Below, piece after piece: positions 7,874-8,297 of a stretch of 8,297 nucleotides of DNA; positions within the stretch are counted from its first letter, which is position 1, and each line of letters begins with the position of its first letter. The notes under the pieces were generated by a model. The model was given only the letters and a program-made list of their open reading frames with translations. It did not search any database and was not told the origin of the DNA. Made by a program: the position numbers and the translations under genes. The DNA is from Armatimonadota bacterium (lineage in GTDB: Bacteria; Armatimonadota; UBA5829), in assembly GCA_026415535.1 (NCBI GenBank), contig JAOAGX010000085.1, positions 1-8,297 on the forward strand, read 5' to 3'.

Positions 7874-7981
7874 ACACGTAATTCTGCCATAACATGGCAT
7901 TCTGGCACAACTCATCACTCTGGCATAACATGTCATTCCGACATACCATGTCATTTTGGCCATTTTTGTCATTCTGAGCGT
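7874..7981 (+). repeat. Array 2, six left-type units of exactly 18 bases
   Basis: Six consecutive 18-base units (7874, 7892, 7910, 7928, 7946, 7964) follow the pattern ACATGTCATTCTGGCATA, with no insertions or deletions. They converge on the left arm of the second hairpin, the last unit overlapping it. The equivalent units in array 1 end in GACCAC rather than GGCATA, so each array has been made uniform separately. Confidence 0.88.
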
Positions 7982-8051
7982 AGCGAAGAATCTCGGCGGT
8001 TGGTTGAGCGGAGATGTCGCGTTGAGATCCTTCGCTCCGCTCAGGATGACG
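7968..8051. repeat. Core inverted repeat of array 2
   Basis: The left arm GTCATTCTGAGCGTAGCGAA... (7968-7995) pairs with the right arm GAGATCCTTCGC...CTCAGGATGACG (8024-8051). The loop ends GATGTCGCGTT, nearly the same as in array 1. Read as protein, this region gives the well-known false peptide HSERSEESR, inside a spurious frame at 7760-8119. Confidence 0.9.
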
Positions 8052-8220
8052 GTTGTTGCTCAGTGCGACGAGGAGTTGTCAGGATGACGGTTGTTGCTCA
8101 GGATGACGGCTTTTGGTGAGGGTGAAGGTTTTTGGTCAGGGTGAAGGTTCTCTTTCAGAATGACTTTTTTGCTCGGGGTGGTGTGGTTGAGGTTAGGATG
8201 ATATGCGGTGTGAGGTGGGT
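8041..8220 (+). repeat. Array 2, second run of TCAGGATGACG units leading into a gene start
   Basis: Units begin at 8041, 8060, 8079, 8098, 8117, 8136, 8155, 8173, 8193 and 8211, a step of 18-20 bases. They decay toward the right. The last two (TTAGGATGAT and TGAGGTGGG) still keep the register, and the final one contains AGGTGG, the ribosome binding site of the nuclease gene that starts at 8224. Confidence 0.82.
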
Positions 8221-8223
8221 TAT

Positions 8224-8297
8224 GTGAAGCGATTCTTCGTATATGTTCTTACCAACCGCTCAGGCACTCTTTACACAGGTGTTACAAGCGATTTGGC
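8224..8297 (+). CDS. GIY-YIG nuclease family protein, N-terminal 24 codons (runs off the edge)
   Basis: A GTG start at 8224 has AGGTGG five bases upstream and opens a frame to the end of the window. The peptide begins MKRFFVYVLTNRS and continues GTLYTGVTSDL. This is the N-terminal signature of single-domain GIY-YIG proteins of the YhbQ/UPF0213 type, in which a Y-V-Y-x-L strand is followed by L-Y-x-G-V-T. The two halves correspond to the GIY and YIG motifs. Such proteins are usually 80-100 residues and carry a metal-dependent DNA-cleaving fold, with the catalytic Arg and Glu further on, beyond this window. Only about a quarter is present, so activity cannot be judged. An upstream ATG at 8222 is followed by TGA and is not the start. 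Confidence 0.82.
   Translation, partial: MKRFFVYVLTNRSGTLYTGVTSDL

Noticed and set aside
7760..8119. A 119-residue plus-strand open frame containing HSERSEESR and RSAQDDG
   Set aside because: It is a read-through of the repeat array. HSERSEESR-type peptides are a known by-product of this palindrome, and no ribosome binding site or protein-like composition supports it.
7633..8220. CRISPR array
   Set aside because: Repeats are only about 11 conserved bases at a 19-base step with no distinct spacers, occur in both orientations, and have no cas genes nearby.

Overview
The window looks like one end-to-end assembly contig from a bacterium, probably a draft or metagenome-derived genome. It begins with 19 bases of Nextera/Tn5 adapter, so the first gene is cut by library preparation. 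The last gene runs off the right edge. Genes use ATG, GTG and TTG starts with clear Shine-Dalgarno sites, and base composition is near balanced. The combination of a DUF4446 protein, a GH123/DUF4091 glycosidase, an ECF sigma/anti-sigma pair and CstA would fit Armatimonadota or a neighbouring phylum. That placement is a guess from gene content.

Layout. The 3' part of pyrF (+) is followed by a repeat array (about 445-870). A block of genes on the minus strand fills 987-7195. Read in the direction of transcription they are: cstA (own TTGACA-17-GATAAT promoter); a DUF4446 membrane protein (own extended -10 promoter); a possible 44-residue small ORF overlapping the next start; an ECF sigma factor; a zinc-finger anti-sigma-like membrane protein with an STN-like C-terminal domain; a strong rho-independent terminator; and a GH123/DUF4091 glycoside hydrolase. 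From 7286 rightwards come spaced direct repeats upstream of cstA, a G/T-rich tandem array, a second large repeat array, and on the plus strand the first 24 codons of a GIY-YIG nuclease gene that starts in the tail of that array.

How the parts may work together. The sigma and anti-sigma genes form a surface-signalling style pair. The promoter upstream of DUF4446 and the terminator after the anti-sigma gene could bound one transcript. The pair lies just upstream of the glycosidase, but the terminator between them argues against a simple operon. CstA is a stand-alone transporter of the peptide/pyruvate uptake family.

Most unusual are the two repeat arrays. Each has a 28-base inverted repeat as its core: GTCATTCTGAGCG... 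facing its complement ...CGCTCAGGATGACG. Runs of decayed half-units flank it at a regular 18-20 base period. CGTCATTCTGA-type units lie to the left and TCAGGATGACG-type units to the right, so the whole array is a nested palindrome. In the second array the unit register continues to base 8220, and the last unit appears to supply the ribosome binding site of the GIY-YIG gene. A nuclease linked to palindromic repeats, by analogy with REP elements and their RAYT transposases, is the hypothesis most worth testing here.
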